Shown: positions 9,447 to 18,556, counted from the stretch's first letter. The stretch: DNA of 64,000 nt from Bradyrhizobium sp. BRP22 (GCF_020194175.1 NZ_JADYVX010000011.1:124001-188000), one strand, 5' to 3'. Numbers and translations are program-made. Notes: generated from the sequence alone by a model not told the origin.

Positions 9447-10148
9447 ATGAAACAGCTGATTGCCCTTGCGGCGCTGGCGCTAGCGGCATCGCCTGCCCTG
9501 GCGCAGACCGTCCCGCCGCCCGCGATTTCCGTGAACGGCGAAGCCACCATCTCGGCCGTGCCCGACCAGGCCGAGATCGACGCCGGCGTGACCTCGGAAG
9601 CCAAGACCGCGCGCGAGGCGTCCGACATCAACAATGCTGCAATGGGCAAGGTGCTGCTGGCGCTGAAAGGCGCCGGCATCGATGAGAAGGACTACCAGAC
9701 CGCGCGCCTATCGCTGCAGCCGCAATATCCCTCGGGGCCAACAAGCCGGCCCGGACCGGCAACGATCTCCGGCTATCGTGCGACCAACCGCGTGACGATC
9801 AAGGTGCGCGACATCACCAAGATCGCGGGCCTGATCGATGTCCTGGTCGGCGCCGGCGCCAACGAGATCGGCGGCATCGGCTTCATCGTCTCGCAGGCTT
9901 CGAAGCTGCTTGACGACGCCCGCGAAAAGGCCATCGCCGACGCGCGCCGCAAGGCGGAAATCTACGCCAGGGCGGCTGGCGTCACGCTCGGCGACGCGCT
10001 CAGCATTTCGGAAGGCGGGCCGCCACCGACGCCGTTCTTCCGCGGCAAGGTGGCAGCGCCAATGGCGGCATCAGCCCCCGTTGCGCCCGGCGAGGAGACG
10101 CTGTCGGTCACGGTGAACGTGTCCTGGGCGATCAAGCCGAAGGAGTAA
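9447..10148 (+). CDS. SIMPL (DUF541) domain periplasmic protein
   Basis: The 233-residue protein has a signal peptide (MKQLIALAALALAASPALAQ) and then the SIMPL/DUF541 hallmarks: ISVNGEATISAVPDQAEI near residue 28, a GYRATNRVTIKVRD stretch and the Ala/Lys-rich DDAREKAIADARRKAEIYA helix before GVTLGDALSISEGG. The family is periplasmic and its biochemical role is poorly defined. It follows the GyrI-like gene by six bases and is convergent with the metallo-hydrolase gene. Confidence 0.88.
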   Translation: MKQLIALAALALAASPALAQTVPPPAISVNGEATISAVPDQAEIDAGVTSEAKTAREASDINNAAMGKVLLALKGAGIDEKDYQTARLSLQPQYPSGPTSRPGPATISGYRATNRVTIKVRDITKIAGLIDVLVGAGANEIGGIGFIVSQASKLLDDAREKAIADARRKAEIYARAAGVTLGDALSISEGGPPPTPFFRGKVAAPMAASAPVAPGEETLSVTVNVSWAIKPKE

Positions 10149-10170
10149 GGCAAGCCGAACCGATAAGGCT

Positions 10171-10197
10171 GTCGTCCCGGGCTTGACCCGGGACGAC
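10171..10197. terminator. Perfect 11-bp hairpin between convergent genes
   Basis: GTCGTCCCGGG (10171-10181), loop CTTGA, CCCGGGACGAC (10187-10197). It lies between the stops of the SIMPL gene and the oppositely oriented metallo-hydrolase gene. There is no T tract, so it may be a bidirectional stop or only a short palindromic repeat. The same CCCGGGCTTGACCCGGG core occurs at 17700-17722. Confidence 0.6.
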
Positions 10198-10201
10198 GGA
10201 G

Positions 10202-11266
10202 TCAGATCTCAAACACCTGCCCCGGCTTGAGCACCGCGAATTTGTCCCGCGGCACTTCCGCCTGATCCAGCGCCTCTTGAAGCGCGATCGCCGGGGCATC
10301 GATGCCTTCATCGGTGAGCTGGAACGTACCGTGGTGGTGCGCCAGCGCCTGCGCGGCGCCGCAATCGGCGAACGCCTTCACCGCGTCGGCCGGATTCATG
10401 TGCTGGTCGCGCATGAACCAGCGCGGCTCGTAGGCGCCGATCGGCAGGATCGCGAGCCGCAGCGGGCCGTGCGCCTCGGCGACACGGCGAAAATGCCCGC
10501 CATCGCCATAGCCGGAATCGCAGACGATGTAGAGTTTGCCGGCCGGCGTCTCCAGCACGAAACTCGCCCACAGCGCCTTGTTGCGGTCGAACAGCCCGCG
10601 TGCCGACCAATGCCGCGTCGGCACCAGCGTCACCGCGAGGCCGTTGCCGAGTTCGACGCGATCCTGCCAATCGAACGCTTCGGCTTTGATCGCGCGGTCC
10701 GCCTCGCGCATGGTGGCGTCGTTGCCGAGCGGCGTGATCACGCGCGGCGAGAACTTTGCCGCAAGCTTCGACAATGTCGCGACATCGAGATGGTCGTAAT
10801 GGCCGTGCGACACCAGCACGACATCGATCTCGGGCAATGCCTCGAAGGCGATGCCGGGATCGTTGTGCCGCTTCGGCCCCGCCCAGGAGAATGGCGAGGC
10901 GCGCAGCGACCACACCGGATCGACCAATATGTTCAGTCCCGCAGTCTGGATCAGCCAGCTCACATGGCCGACAAAGGATAGCCGCATCTTGTCGCCCTCG
11001 ACCCGCGGTGGCGGCGTATCGGCGTACGGACTTGGCACCCAATCGGGCCAGGCCACGCGCTTGCGTTCGCCGCCGAACTGCCAGCGCAGCACCTCGCCGA
11101 GCGACTTCGGTGGTGCGCCATTGGGATCGAAGAAGTGCAAACCATCGAAATGATCGGAAGCGGGGCCGTCATAGGTCTTCATGCGGGTTATCCAAACCGA
11201 CGGCACGCCAATCGCGGCGGCAGCGCCGGCGAGCAGTCCAAAGATGCGGCGACGGGTGATGGGCAC
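10202..11266 (-). CDS. Exported MBL-fold metallo-hydrolase (UlaG/NAPE-PLD-like)
   Basis: The 354-residue protein carries the zinc-binding motif SHGHYDHLD (His154, His156, Asp158, His159), which defines the metallo-beta-lactamase fold. The long N-terminal region with a WPDW motif and the DPVWSLRASPFSWAGPKRH segment resembles NAPE-PLD/RomA-type hydrolases. A twin-arginine-like start (TRRRIFGLLAGAAAAIG) predicts export by Tat. The substrate is unknown; a phosphodiester or lactone is possible. It is convergent with the SIMPL gene. Confidence 0.85.
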   Translation of the reverse strand: MPITRRRIFGLLAGAAAAIGVPSVWITRMKTYDGPASDHFDGLHFFDPNGAPPKSLGEVLRWQFGGERKRVAWPDWVPSPYADTPPPRVEGDKMRLSFVGHVSWLIQTAGLNILVDPVWSLRASPFSWAGPKRHNDPGIAFEALPEIDVVLVSHGHYDHLDVATLSKLAAKFSPRVITPLGNDATMREADRAIKAEAFDWQDRVELGNGLAVTLVPTRHWSARGLFDRNKALWASFVLETPAGKLYIVCDSGYGDGGHFRRVAEAHGPLRLAILPIGAYEPRWFMRDQHMNPADAVKAFADCGAAQALAHHHGTFQLTDEGIDAPAIALQEALDQAEVPRDKFAVLKPGQVFEI

Positions 11267-11397
11267 GGCCTTAAGTCACGGGCTGGTGGCGTAGCCATTT
11301 ATATTGCACCGGCTACACAAATCGGAACTCACATTCGAAACATAAGTATTTTCATGCTGTTACGGGTTCAATTCGGGCGACGTCACCCGACTTTTCC

Positions 11398-11426
11398 TTG
11401 ACTTTCGCCGAAAGCGGGGGTTTAAC
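11398..11426 (+). promoter_or_regulatory. Candidate sigma70 promoter upstream of ffh
   Basis: TTGACT (11398-11403), a 17-base spacer and TTTAAC (11421-11426) match the sigma70 -35/-10 pattern with ideal spacing. It lies about 290 bases upstream of ffh, so the transcript would carry the palindrome at 11571-11672 in its leader. This is pattern-matching only. Confidence 0.45.
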
Positions 11427-11570
11427 CCCGTCACTTTCTCGGAAAGATCGTTCTTTTCGACCCGCCGACCGGCCCGTGAGACCGGAGGTCAACGCCCGAC
11501 AGCGCTGTGCGCCCTCGGGCGCGAGAGTGTTTGGAACATCGTCTTGGCAGGGCGCCGAGACACACTACGT

Positions 11571-11672
11571 CGTCATCACCCGCGAAGGCGGGTGATCCAG
11601 TAACCCGGAATGGCTCGGCTGGAAACGAGACGCCGCGGCGTACTGCATACCCCGCCTTCGCGGCGTATGACG
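11571..11672. repeat. Interspersed palindrome, GTCATCATCCGCGAAAGCGG family (copy 2)
   Basis: Starts CGTCATCACCCGCGAAGGCG followed by GGTGATCCAGTA and ends CGCCTTCGCGGCGTATGACG. It shares its architecture with 6173-6275 and 27825-27961. Here it lies just upstream of ffh rather than between convergent genes. Confidence 0.8.
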
Positions 11673-11715
11673 GAAGTAACTGAGGTGCCTGCGGGCGCAA
11701 CAAAGGACAACGGCA

Positions 11716-13263
11716 TTGTTCGACAATCTGTCGGAAAAGCTTGGTGGCATCCTTGATCGGCTCACGGGGCGCGGTGCGCTCACCGAAAAGGATGTCGACG
11801 CCGCGATGCGCGAAGTGCGCCGCGCGCTGCTCGAGGCTGACGTCGCGCTCGAGGTTGTCAGAAGTTTCACCGAGCGCGTGCGCGAGCAGGCGGTCGGCGC
11901 CACCGTCGTCAAGTCGGTCACGCCAGGCCAGATGGTGGTCAAGATCGTCCATGACGAACTGGTCGCCACGCTCGGCGCCGACGGCCAGACCATCGACCTC
12001 AACTCGGTGCCGCCGGTTCCGATCATGATGGTCGGCCTGCAAGGCTCCGGCAAGACCACGACGACCGCAAAACTCGCCCGCCGCATGGTCCAGCGCGACA
12101 AGCGCAAGGTGCTGATGGCGTCGCTCGACGTCTATCGTCCGGCGGCGATGGAGCAATTGGCCGTGCTCGGCCGCGACCTCGATATCCCGACCCTGCCGAT
12201 CGTCGCCGGCCAGAAACCGCCGCAGATCGCGCGGCGCGCGATCGAGGCCGGCAAGCTCGGCGGCTACGACGTCGTGCTGCTCGACACCGCCGGCCGCACC
12301 ACGCTCGACGAAGAGATGATGACGGAAGCGGCCGAGATCAAAGCCGTCGCCAATCCGCATGAAGTGCTGCTGGTCGCGGACTCCCTCACCGGTCAGGACG
12401 CCGTCAATCTCGCGCGCTCGTTCGACCAGCGCGTCGGGCTCACCGGCATCGTGCTGACGCGCGTCGACGGCGACGGCCGCGGCGGCGCCGCACTGTCGAT
12501 GCGTGCGGTCACCGGCAAGCCGATCAAGCTGATCGGCACCGGCGAAAAGACCGACGCGCTGGAGGACTTCCATCCGAGCCGCATCGCCGGCCGCATCCTC
12601 GGCATGGGCGACGTGGTGTCGCTGGTCGAGCGTGCCGCGGCCAATATCGACGCCGAGAAGGCCGCGCGCACCGCCGAGCGGATGCGCAAGGGCCAGTTCG
12701 ACCTCAACGACATGCGCGAGCAGCTCATGCAGATGGCGAATATGGGCGGCATCAGCGGCCTGATGGGCATGATGCCGGGCATTGCGAAAATGAAGAACCA
12801 GATCGCCGCCGCCGGGATCGACGACAAGATCCTGAAGCGCCAGGTCGCGATCATCGATTCGATGACGCGGCAGGAGCGCAAGAACCCGGACATCCTCAAG
12901 GCCAGCCGCAAGAAGCGCATTGCCGCAGGCGCCGGCCAGAACGTCGAGCAGGTCAACAAGCTGCTGAAGATGCACCGGAACATGTCCGACATGATGAAGG
13001 CCATGGGCTCAGGCAAACGCGGCCCGCTGGCCGGCATCGCGCAGGCGATGGGCTTTGGCGGCGGCATGAAGCCGCCCTCGCCGGAAGAGATGAAGGCATT
13101 GGCCGAGAAGATGCAGGGCGCGCCCGGTGGCGGCCTGCCGAACCTGCCGAAAGAACTTCCCGTCGGCCTGCGTCAGGGCCTGCCGAATCTGCCGGGCCTC
13201 ACCGGCCTCAGCGGCAAGCCGACGCTGCCGGGCCTCGGCGGCTTTCCGGGGAAGAAGAAATGA
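11716..13263 (+). CDS. ffh: Signal recognition particle protein Ffh (TTG start)
   Basis: Ffh binds 4.5S RNA and signal sequences and delivers nascent chains to FtsY. The 515-residue protein has the N domain, then the G domain with GLQGSGKTTTTAKLA (about residue 105), LLDTAGR and TRVDGDGRGG. The C-terminal M domain is rich in methionine (GGISGLMGMMPGIAKMKNQ), followed by a Gly/Pro-rich tail. The family N-terminus FDNLSEKLGGILDRL is preceded by TTG at 11716 and no ATG fits, so a TTG start is likely. It heads the ffh-rpsP-rimM-trmD-rplS block. Confidence 0.96.
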   Translation: MFDNLSEKLGGILDRLTGRGALTEKDVDAAMREVRRALLEADVALEVVRSFTERVREQAVGATVVKSVTPGQMVVKIVHDELVATLGADGQTIDLNSVPPVPIMMVGLQGSGKTTTTAKLARRMVQRDKRKVLMASLDVYRPAAMEQLAVLGRDLDIPTLPIVAGQKPPQIARRAIEAGKLGGYDVVLLDTAGRTTLDEEMMTEAAEIKAVANPHEVLLVADSLTGQDAVNLARSFDQRVGLTGIVLTRVDGDGRGGAALSMRAVTGKPIKLIGTGEKTDALEDFHPSRIAGRILGMGDVVSLVERAAANIDAEKAARTAERMRKGQFDLNDMREQLMQMANMGGISGLMGMMPGIAKMKNQIAAAGIDDKILKRQVAIIDSMTRQERKNPDILKASRKKRIAAGAGQNVEQVNKLLKMHRNMSDMMKAMGSGKRGPLAGIAQAMGFGGGMKPPSPEEMKALAEKMQGAPGGGLPNLPKELPVGLRQGLPNLPGLTGLSGKPTLPGLGGFPGKKK

Positions 13264-13270
13264 CCTCTTT

Positions 13271-13354
13271 CGTCATTGCGAGCGTAGCGAAGCAATCCAT
13301 GCCTCAGCATGTGGCGCTGTGGATTGCTTCGTCGCTCCGCTCCTCGCAATGACG
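13271..13354. repeat. Interspersed palindrome, CGTCATTGCGAGCG family (copy 1)
   Basis: Outer arms CGTCATTGCGAGCG and CGCTCCTCGCAATGACG pair with a small bulge; inner arms GAAGCAATCCA and TGGATTGCTTC pair exactly. A very similar copy lies at 50638-50721. It sits between ffh and rpsP on the same strand, so it is probably transcribed as an RNA hairpin in the middle of the operon. Confidence 0.88.
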
Positions 13355-13401
13355 GCGTAACTGACCAACATCCAAATCAAACCACTTATCAGGAGAACCA
13401 A

Positions 13402-13737
13402 ATGTCAGTCGTTATCCGTCTCGCGCGCGCCGGCACCAAGAAGCGTCCGGTCTATCACGTCGTCGTCGCCGACTCGCGCTTTCCGCGCGACGGCCGCTTC
13501 ATCGAGCGGCTCGGCCATTTCAATCCGCTGCTGCCGAAGGACAGCGAGTTGCGGCTGAAGCTCGACATGGACAAGGTGAAGGCCTGGCTTGCCAAGGGCG
13601 CGCAGCCGTCGGACCGTGTCACCCGCTTCCTCGACGCCGCCGGCGTGGTCAAGCGCGCCCCGCGCAACAACCCGGAGAAGGCCGTGCCGCGCAAGGAGCG
13701 CAAGGCCCAGGCCGAAGCCGCCGCCAAGTCGGCGTAA
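13402..13737 (+). CDS. rpsP: 30S ribosomal protein S16
   Basis: S16 is a primary-binding protein of the small ribosomal subunit. The 111-residue product starts [20 protein letters not shown] and contains the [14 protein letters not shown] motif that identifies the family; the C-terminal extension is Lys/Ala-rich. A strong Shine-Dalgarno sequence AGGAG precedes the ATG at 13402 by six bases. It is followed by rimM and trmD in the order usual for proteobacteria. Confidence 0.97.
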   Translation: MSVVIRLARAGTKKRPVYHVVVADSRFPRDGRFIERLGHFNPLLPKDSELRLKLDMDKVKAWLAKGAQPSDRVTRFLDAAGVVKRAPRNNPEKAVPRKERKAQAEAAAKSA

Positions 13738-13749
13738 TCTTTTCGGCGC

Positions 13750-14298
13750 ATGACGGTGCCCGCACCGGTTTGCGTCGCTCGGATCGGCGCTGCGCATGGC
13801 GTGCGCGGCGCCGTTAAACTTTGGACCTTCACTGAAGACCCGCTGGCCGTGAAGCATTACGGCCCGCTCTTCACCAGGGATGGCGCGCGCCAGTTCGAGC
13901 TGGCGCATGTCCGTGAGGCCAGGGATCATCTGGTCGCGACGTTCAAAGGCGTATCGACGCGCGACGAAGCCGAACGGCTCAACGGCCTCGAGCTCTACGT
14001 TCCGCGCGAAAGATTGCCGGAAACGGACGATGATGAATACTACCACGCTGACCTGATTGGGCTTGCCGCGGTGACCACCGCCGACCAGCCGCTCGGCAAG
14101 GTCATCGCGATCCATAATTTCGGCGCCGGTGACATCATCGAGATCGCGCCGCCGCAGGGTGCAACGATGATGCTGCCGTTCACCAACGCGGTGGTGCCGA
14201 CCGTCGATCTCGCCGGCGGACGCGTGATCGTCGAAATGCCTGGTGAAATCGAGGGCGAAGAAGCGTCCTCTGATCATCCCCGCGCAGACACGAGATAG
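13750..14298 (+). CDS. rimM: 16S rRNA processing protein RimM
   Basis: RimM assists maturation of the 30S head and binds S19. The 182-residue protein starts with [18 protein letters not shown], the RimM N-terminal signature, and has the PRC-barrel half with [12 protein letters not shown] and [20 protein letters not shown]. It lies twelve bases downstream of rpsP, and a short half-palindrome separates it from trmD. Confidence 0.96.
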   Translation: MTVPAPVCVARIGAAHGVRGAVKLWTFTEDPLAVKHYGPLFTRDGARQFELAHVREARDHLVATFKGVSTRDEAERLNGLELYVPRERLPETDDDEYYHADLIGLAAVTTADQPLGKVIAIHNFGAGDIIEIAPPQGATMMLPFTNAVVPTVDLAGGRVIVEMPGEIEGEEASSDHPRADTR

Positions 14299-14307
14299 TA
14301 TCCGTAG

Positions 14308-14334
14308 CCCGGATGGAGCGCAGCGCAATCCGGG
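14308..14334. repeat. Short palindrome between rimM and trmD
   Basis: Arms CCCGGAT (14308-14314) and ATCCGGG (14328-14334) flank GGAGCGCAGCGCA. It resembles half of the larger CCCGGGTGGAG palindrome at 34138-34226. An apparent in-frame ATG for trmD at 14313 lies inside it. Confidence 0.55.
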
Positions 14335-14366
14335 GCCAATTGCACCGCTGCCCCCTGATGCACCCG

Positions 14367-15089
14367 ATGACCGATCAGACTATCTGGCGCGCCACCGTCC
14401 TGACCCTGTTCCCGGAGATGTTTCCCGGGCCGCTCGGCGTCAGCCTTGCCGGCAGGGCGCTCTCCTCCGGCCTGTGGGCGCTGGAGGCACGGGACATCAG
14501 GGATTCCGCGACCGACAAGCATCGCAGCGTCGACGATACCCCGGCGGGCGGCGGGCCCGGCATGGTGCTTCGAGCGGACATCCTGGCGGCAGCCATCGAT
14601 GCCGCCGGGATCACGCCGGACCGGCCGCGGCTCTTGATGAGCCCGCGGGGTCGGCCATTGACCCAGTCGCTCGTCGTGGAACTCGCGTCCGGCCCGGGTC
14701 CCCTGATCGTCTGCGGCCGTTTCGAGGGCGTCGACCAGCGGGTGATCGAGGCACGCGGGCTGAAGGAGGTCTCGATCGGGGACTATGTACTCTCAGGCGG
14801 GGAAATCGCTGCCATGGCCCTGATCGACGCCTGCGTGCGACTTTTGCCGGGGGTGATGGGCAAGCAGGCCTCGGGAGTGGATGAGAGCTTCTCCGAAGGA
14901 CTACTGGAATACCCCCAATATACCCGCCCGCAGGAGTTCGAGGGCCGCCAGATCCCGGAAATCCTGACCTCCGGCGATCACGCCAAGGTCGCAGCATGGC
15001 GAAAGGCCCAATCCGAGGCCCTGACCCGATCGAGGCGGCCGGATTTATGGGCCGCGCGGCGCGGCACAAAAAACACGACAGACGGGTGA
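14367..15089 (+). CDS. trmD: tRNA (guanine-N1-)-methyltransferase TrmD
   Basis: TrmD makes m1G at position 37 of tRNAs using AdoMet, preventing frameshifting. The protein has the N-terminal [11 protein letters not shown] motif, the trefoil-knot AdoMet site with [12 protein letters not shown], and GDYVLSGGE. The ATG at 14367 gives 240 residues and is preferred; ATG 14358 and 14313 are further upstream in frame, the latter inside a repeat. It is followed by rplS as in most proteobacteria. Confidence 0.96.
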   Translation: MTDQTIWRATVLTLFPEMFPGPLGVSLAGRALSSGLWALEARDIRDSATDKHRSVDDTPAGGGPGMVLRADILAAAIDAAGITPDRPRLLMSPRGRPLTQSLVVELASGPGPLIVCGRFEGVDQRVIEARGLKEVSIGDYVLSGGEIAAMALIDACVRLLPGVMGKQASGVDESFSEGLLEYPQYTRPQEFEGRQIPEILTSGDHAKVAAWRKAQSEALTRSRRPDLWAARRGTKNTTDG

Positions 15090-15196
15090 CAAAGCCCGCG
15101 CTTTGCCTTATACGAGCGCCCAAATCCGCAATCAGGATAGACGGAATTCTTGCGCAGCCCGCACCGGTGCTGGGCGCGCCGCCGATGGAGATTTCA

Positions 15197-15586
15197 ATGA
15201 ACCTCATCCAGCAGCTCGAAAAAGAGCAGTACGACAAGCTCGCCGCGACCAAGCAGATCCCGGAATTCGCGCCCGGCGACACCGTGATCGTCAACGTCAA
15301 GGTGGTCGAAGGCGAACGCACCCGCGTGCAGGCCTATGAGGGCGTCTGCATCGGCCGCTCCGGCTCCGGCCTCAACGAGAGCTTCACGGTGCGCAAGATC
15401 TCCTATGGCGAGGGCGTGGAGCGTGTCTTCCCGGTGATGTCGCCAATGATCGACTCGATCAAGGTGGTGCGCCGCGGCAAGGTCCGTCGCGCCAAACTTT
15501 ATTATCTGCGCGGCCTGCGCGGCAAGTCGGCCCGCATCGTCGAGAAGCAGGACAAGCAGGACCGTGCTGCTGCCGTCAACGAGTAA
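15197..15586 (+). CDS. rplS: 50S ribosomal protein L19
   Basis: L19 sits at the 30S-50S interface. The 129-residue protein has the typical core: [40 protein letters not shown] and the basic [23 protein letters not shown] Shine-Dalgarno sequence sits six bases before the ATG at 15197. It is the last gene of the ffh-rpsP-rimM-trmD-rplS block and is closed by a rho-independent terminator. Confidence 0.97.
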   Translation: MNLIQQLEKEQYDKLAATKQIPEFAPGDTVIVNVKVVEGERTRVQAYEGVCIGRSGSGLNESFTVRKISYGEGVERVFPVMSPMIDSIKVVRRGKVRRAKLYYLRGLRGKSARIVEKQDKQDRAAAVNE

Positions 15587-15616
15587 GCCTCCATCCGAAA
15601 ACGCGGATGTGACGGA

Positions 15617-15645
15617 AAGCGCGGGGGGCCTCCCCGCGCTTTTTT
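15617..15645 (+). terminator. Rho-independent terminator after rplS
   Basis: Stem AAGCGCGGGG (15617-15626), loop GGCCT, stem CCCCGCGCTT (15632-15641), followed by a T run to 15645. This is a classical intrinsic terminator about 30 bases after the rplS stop. Confidence 0.92.
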
Positions 15646-15938
15646 GTTACGGCATACCTATTTGTACAGCGGCCCCGCGCAATCGATTGATTGTCGCCGT
15701 GGATGGCCCTGTGTTAGAAATTTGAAATGGTTCTAGATCAGACCAGCAAAGCCAGCATACGTGTCGCACGAATCGTGATCGACGATCGCTCGCGGCTGCC
15801 TGGCCGATTCTTCGGACGCTTTGCGACCTCGGCAACGTCAGAGCTTAGACGCGCAGCTTGATTGCTGCGCCGCCTTTCGTTTGCCCCGGCGTGTGATCGC
15901 GCCGATCCGTTACCACAACATTGCTGGAGCTCACGCTC
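15646..15938. other. Intergenic leader region upstream of leuC
   Basis: About 290 bases between the rplS terminator and leuC, presumably with the leuC promoter. A 44-codon ORF (15727-15861, MVLDQTSKASIRVARIVIDD...) is open but has no clear ribosome-binding site. It is not leucine-rich, so it is not an obvious leader peptide. I do not call it a gene. Confidence 0.4.
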
Positions 15939-17345
15939 ATGTCGAAACCGACCACCCTGTACGACAAGATCTGGAACGACCATCTGGTGCACGAAGCCGA
16001 AGACGGCACCTGCCTGCTCTATATCGACCGCCATCTGGTGCACGAAGTCACTTCGCCTCAGGCGTTCGAAGGCCTGCGCGTCAGCGGCCGCAAGGTGCAC
16101 GCGCCGCAGAAGACGCTGGCCGTCGTCGATCACAACGTGCCGACCACCGACCGCACCAAGCCCAACCCCGATCCTGAGAGCATCGAGCAGATCAAGGCGC
16201 TCGCCGAGAACGCCAAGGAATTCGGCATCGAATATTACAACGAGTTCGACAAGCGCCAGGGCATCGTCCACGTCATCGGCCCCGAGCAGGGGTTCACGCT
16301 GCCGGGCACCACCATCGTCTGCGGCGACAGCCACACCTCGACGCATGGCGCGTTCGGCGCGCTCGCGCATGGCATCGGCACGTCAGAGGTCGAGCATGTG
16401 CTGGCGACCCAGACGCTGATCCAGAAGAAGGCCAAGAACATGCGCGTCACCGTCGACGGCAAATTGCCCGAAGGCGTGACCGGCAAGGACATCATCCTCG
16501 CCATCATCGGCGAGATCGGCACCGCCGGCGGCACCGGCTACGTGCTGGAATATGCCGGCGAGGCAATCCGCGCGCTGTCGATGGAAGGCCGCATGACCGT
16601 CTGCAACATGTCGATCGAGGGCGGCGCGCGCGCCGGCCTGGTCGCGCCCGACGAAAAGGCGTTCGACTTCCTGCGCGGCCGTCCGAAGGCACCGAAGGCC
16701 GAGGCCTGGGATGCGGCGATGCGCTATTGGGAGACGCTGCGTTCCGATGATGGCGCGCATTTCGATCACGAGATCCGGCTCGATGCAGCAAAGCTGCCGC
16801 CGATCGTCACCTGGGGCACCTCGCCGGAGGACGTCATCTCGGTCACCGGCGTCGTGCCCGATCCGGACAAGATCGCGGACGAGGCCAAGCGTCTCTCCAA
16901 GCATCGCGCGCTGAAATATATGGGCCTGACGGCGGGCACGAAGATCACCGACATCAAGCTGGACCGTGTCTTTATCGGCTCCTGCACCAACGGCCGCATC
17001 GAGGATCTGCGCGCCGCGGCCAAGATCGCCGAGGGCAAGCACGTCAACGCCAATGTCAACGCGATGATCGTGCCGGGCTCCGGCATCGTGAAGGAGCAGG
17101 CGGAAGCGGAGGGTCTCGACAAGATCTTCATCAAGGCGGGCTTTGAATGGCGCGAGCCGGGCTGCTCGATGTGCCTGGCCATGAACCCCGACAAGCTGAA
17201 GCCGGAAGAGCGCTGCGCCTCCACCTCGAACCGCAACTTCGAGGGACGCCAGGGCTTCAAGGGCCGCACCCACCTGGTGTCGCCGGCGATGGCGGCGGCC
17301 GCAGCAATCACCGGGCACTTCGTCGATGTGAGGGATTGGCGGTAA
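15939..17345 (+). CDS. leuC: 3-isopropylmalate dehydratase large subunit
   Basis: LeuC with LeuD isomerises 2- to 3-isopropylmalate in leucine biosynthesis and carries a [4Fe-4S] cluster. The 468-residue protein begins [19 protein letters not shown] and has [29 protein letters not shown] and [14 protein letters not shown], which supply the cluster cysteines. The ATG at 15939 matches the family start better than the upstream ATG at 15921. The small subunit leuD is 2.4 kb downstream, with small genes in between. Confidence 0.97.
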   Translation: MSKPTTLYDKIWNDHLVHEAEDGTCLLYIDRHLVHEVTSPQAFEGLRVSGRKVHAPQKTLAVVDHNVPTTDRTKPNPDPESIEQIKALAENAKEFGIEYYNEFDKRQGIVHVIGPEQGFTLPGTTIVCGDSHTSTHGAFGALAHGIGTSEVEHVLATQTLIQKKAKNMRVTVDGKLPEGVTGKDIILAIIGEIGTAGGTGYVLEYAGEAIRALSMEGRMTVCNMSIEGGARAGLVAPDEKAFDFLRGRPKAPKAEAWDAAMRYWETLRSDDGAHFDHEIRLDAAKLPPIVTWGTSPEDVISVTGVVPDPDKIADEAKRLSKHRALKYMGLTAGTKITDIKLDRVFIGSCTNGRIEDLRAAAKIAEGKHVNANVNAMIVPGSGIVKEQAEAEGLDKIFIKAGFEWREPGCSMCLAMNPDKLKPEERCASTSNRNFEGRQGFKGRTHLVSPAMAAAAAITGHFVDVRDWR

Positions 17346-17445
17346 CCGCCTTCTCTCAAGCTCGACTGATCTTGGAAACGCCTCGTTAAACAGCGGGGCG
17401 CAGACTGGCTCCTTGCGAAACGCACCCTTTCGCCAGGAGCCAGCC

Positions 17446-17655
17446 ATGGCCGACAAGCGCGAATACGTCGATATGATCAGCGAGGCGACGCGCCAGAACC
17501 GGCGCCGAGCCATGCCGCGCGTGACCGATCCGGCACCGGTCGCAAAGGAGACCTCGCGCCTCAGCCACTGGCCACCGGACCGCTGGGCCCAATGGCGAAT
17601 GGAGAACCTGACGCCCTGGAGGCTGAAGTCCTGGAAGTTCAGGGACTGGGACTGA
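17446..17655 (+). CDS. Small hypothetical protein (69 aa), Arg/Trp-rich
   Basis: The ATG at 17446 has AGGAG six bases upstream, a strong translation signal. The product is MADKREYVDMISEATRQNRR followed by a tail with six tryptophans (SHWPPDRWAQWRMENL...WRLKSWKFRDWD). It is soluble, basic and has no signal peptide. I do not recognise a characterised family. It follows leuC by 100 bases on the same strand and may be co-transcribed. Confidence 0.65.
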   Translation: MADKREYVDMISEATRQNRRRAMPRVTDPAPVAKETSRLSHWPPDRWAQWRMENLTPWRLKSWKFRDWD

Positions 17656-17699
17656 TGCACCGCACCGATTTGAGAGGTCGATTTCGCGACTGACTTGTC

Positions 17700-17722
17700 A
17701 TGCCCGGGCTTGACCCGGGCAT
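17700..17722. repeat. Short palindrome, CCCGGGCTTGACCCGGG core
   Basis: Arms ATGCCCGGG (17700-17708) and CCCGGGCAT (17714-17722) with loop CTTGA. It shares its core with the hairpin at 10171-10197. It lies between convergent genes and could terminate transcription. Confidence 0.6.
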
Positions 17723-17895
17723 CCGCATCTGCCGCAGTTCGCTGCTAAATGCCCAACGATGATTGCGCCGCGTCAGCGGCGTGTCGTCGCGCATGTTCGG
17801 TCGCTCCTGTCACGACGTCAGAGATAACGAAGTGAACGCCCTATAAATACGAAGCGTGCGCCGCGATCGCCCTCTGCTTGGGAGGCTTTCCATCT

Positions 17896-18210
17896 TCACC
17901 ACCACCACGGGTCATGCCGGAAGCCGAATGCGTACGGGACCAGCCTGTCATATGGATATGGTCGGAAGTAGTAGGGCTGCGTGTAAGTGCGAACGTGAGG
18001 CTGATAGGGCCTGTAATGGAAGCCCGCATAGGACCGATCAACGTTTCGGTAGTATGGCCTGTAGCGGCGCGCACTGAGATCCGTGGCTTTGCCTGTGTCG
18101 GCCGTTTCCGTGACGATCCGCTGCTGCGCTGCTGCCCTCGTCGTCAGCGACAGCGTTGATGCCAATGCCAATACACCTACGACGAACGCTATACCGATCC
18201 AACTTTTCAT
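17896..18210 (-). CDS. Small secreted Tyr/Arg/Pro-rich protein (104 aa)
   Basis: A signal peptide (MKSWIGIAFVVGVLALASTL...AAAQQ) precedes a mature part very rich in Tyr, Arg, Pro and His, with repeated YRPY/YQPH motifs (RRYRPYYRNVD, HYRPYQPHVRTY) and a WWW C-terminus. Such composition is common among small exported alphaproteobacterial proteins of unknown function. Coding is supported by the signal peptide and by two nearby genes of similar design (18335-18556 and 18774-19100). Confidence 0.65.
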   Translation of the reverse strand: MKSWIGIAFVVGVLALASTLSLTTRAAAQQRIVTETADTGKATDLSARRYRPYYRNVDRSYAGFHYRPYQPHVRTYTQPYYFRPYPYDRLVPYAFGFRHDPWWW

Positions 18211-18334
18211 GACAGGACTCCTTGAAGCAATCGGGCGGGCGATAAGGAAGCCATCATGCCGATTTCGCGGCCAAAATCAAAACAGGCCCGTTGCTAACGG
18301 GCCTGTGCGCTCTGCGTTGAATGCCCCGTGCCCG

Positions 18335-18556
18335 TTAGCGGCGCCAGTGGCGGCGAGGATGCGGGCGGTGCCAACGGTGATGGCGGCGGGGATGCCAGCG
18401 CACTTCGGTCGTCCCCGACATCTGCCTCGGAGCATCCTGAACCGCAGCAGCGGCGCCGGGGCTGTTCAGCGAGAGCGCCTGAGCGCGCTCACCCGGCACG
18501 GCAAGAGCAAGCAGTGAACCGGCAGCAACCAGCCCCAGAAGTTTCATCACCTTCAT
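18335..18556 (-). CDS. Small secreted His/Arg-rich protein (73 aa)
   Basis: From ATG 18556 the protein has a signal peptide (MKVMKLLGLVAAGSLLALAV), a short neutral linker and a strongly basic tail (RWHPRRHHRWHRPHPRRHWR). The tail could bind metal ions or anionic surfaces; this is inference. An upstream ATG at 18586 would add ten charged residues before the signal and is less likely. No characterised relative is recognised. It belongs to the cluster of small exported proteins between leuC and leuD. Confidence 0.6.
   Translation of the reverse strand: MKVMKLLGLVAAGSLLALAVPGERAQALSLNSPGAAAAVQDAPRQMSGTTEVRWHPRRHHRWHRPHPRRHWRR

Larger units (their letters stand above)
11267..11715. other. Intergenic region upstream of ffh
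   Basis: A 449-base spacer between the divergent metallo-hydrolase and ffh genes. It holds a good sigma70-type promoter (11398-11426), a short CGGGG-GTTTAA-CCCCG hairpin overlapping it, and a palindromic repeat (11571-11672). The distance from the promoter to ffh leaves room for a long leader or a small RNA. I see no convincing ORF. Confidence 0.5.

Noticed and set aside
11431..12975. A 514-residue open frame antisense to ffh
   Set aside because: It shows only composition typical of an antisense shadow (His/Arg/Asp-rich); ffh on the plus strand is certain.
14313..14366. An upstream start for trmD at 14313
   Set aside because: It lies inside a palindromic repeat and adds residues outside the family N-terminus ([10 protein letters not shown]...).
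15727..15861. A leader peptide for leuC attenuation
   Set aside because: The short ORF is not enriched in leucine codons and has no terminator/antiterminator hairpin next to it that I could find.
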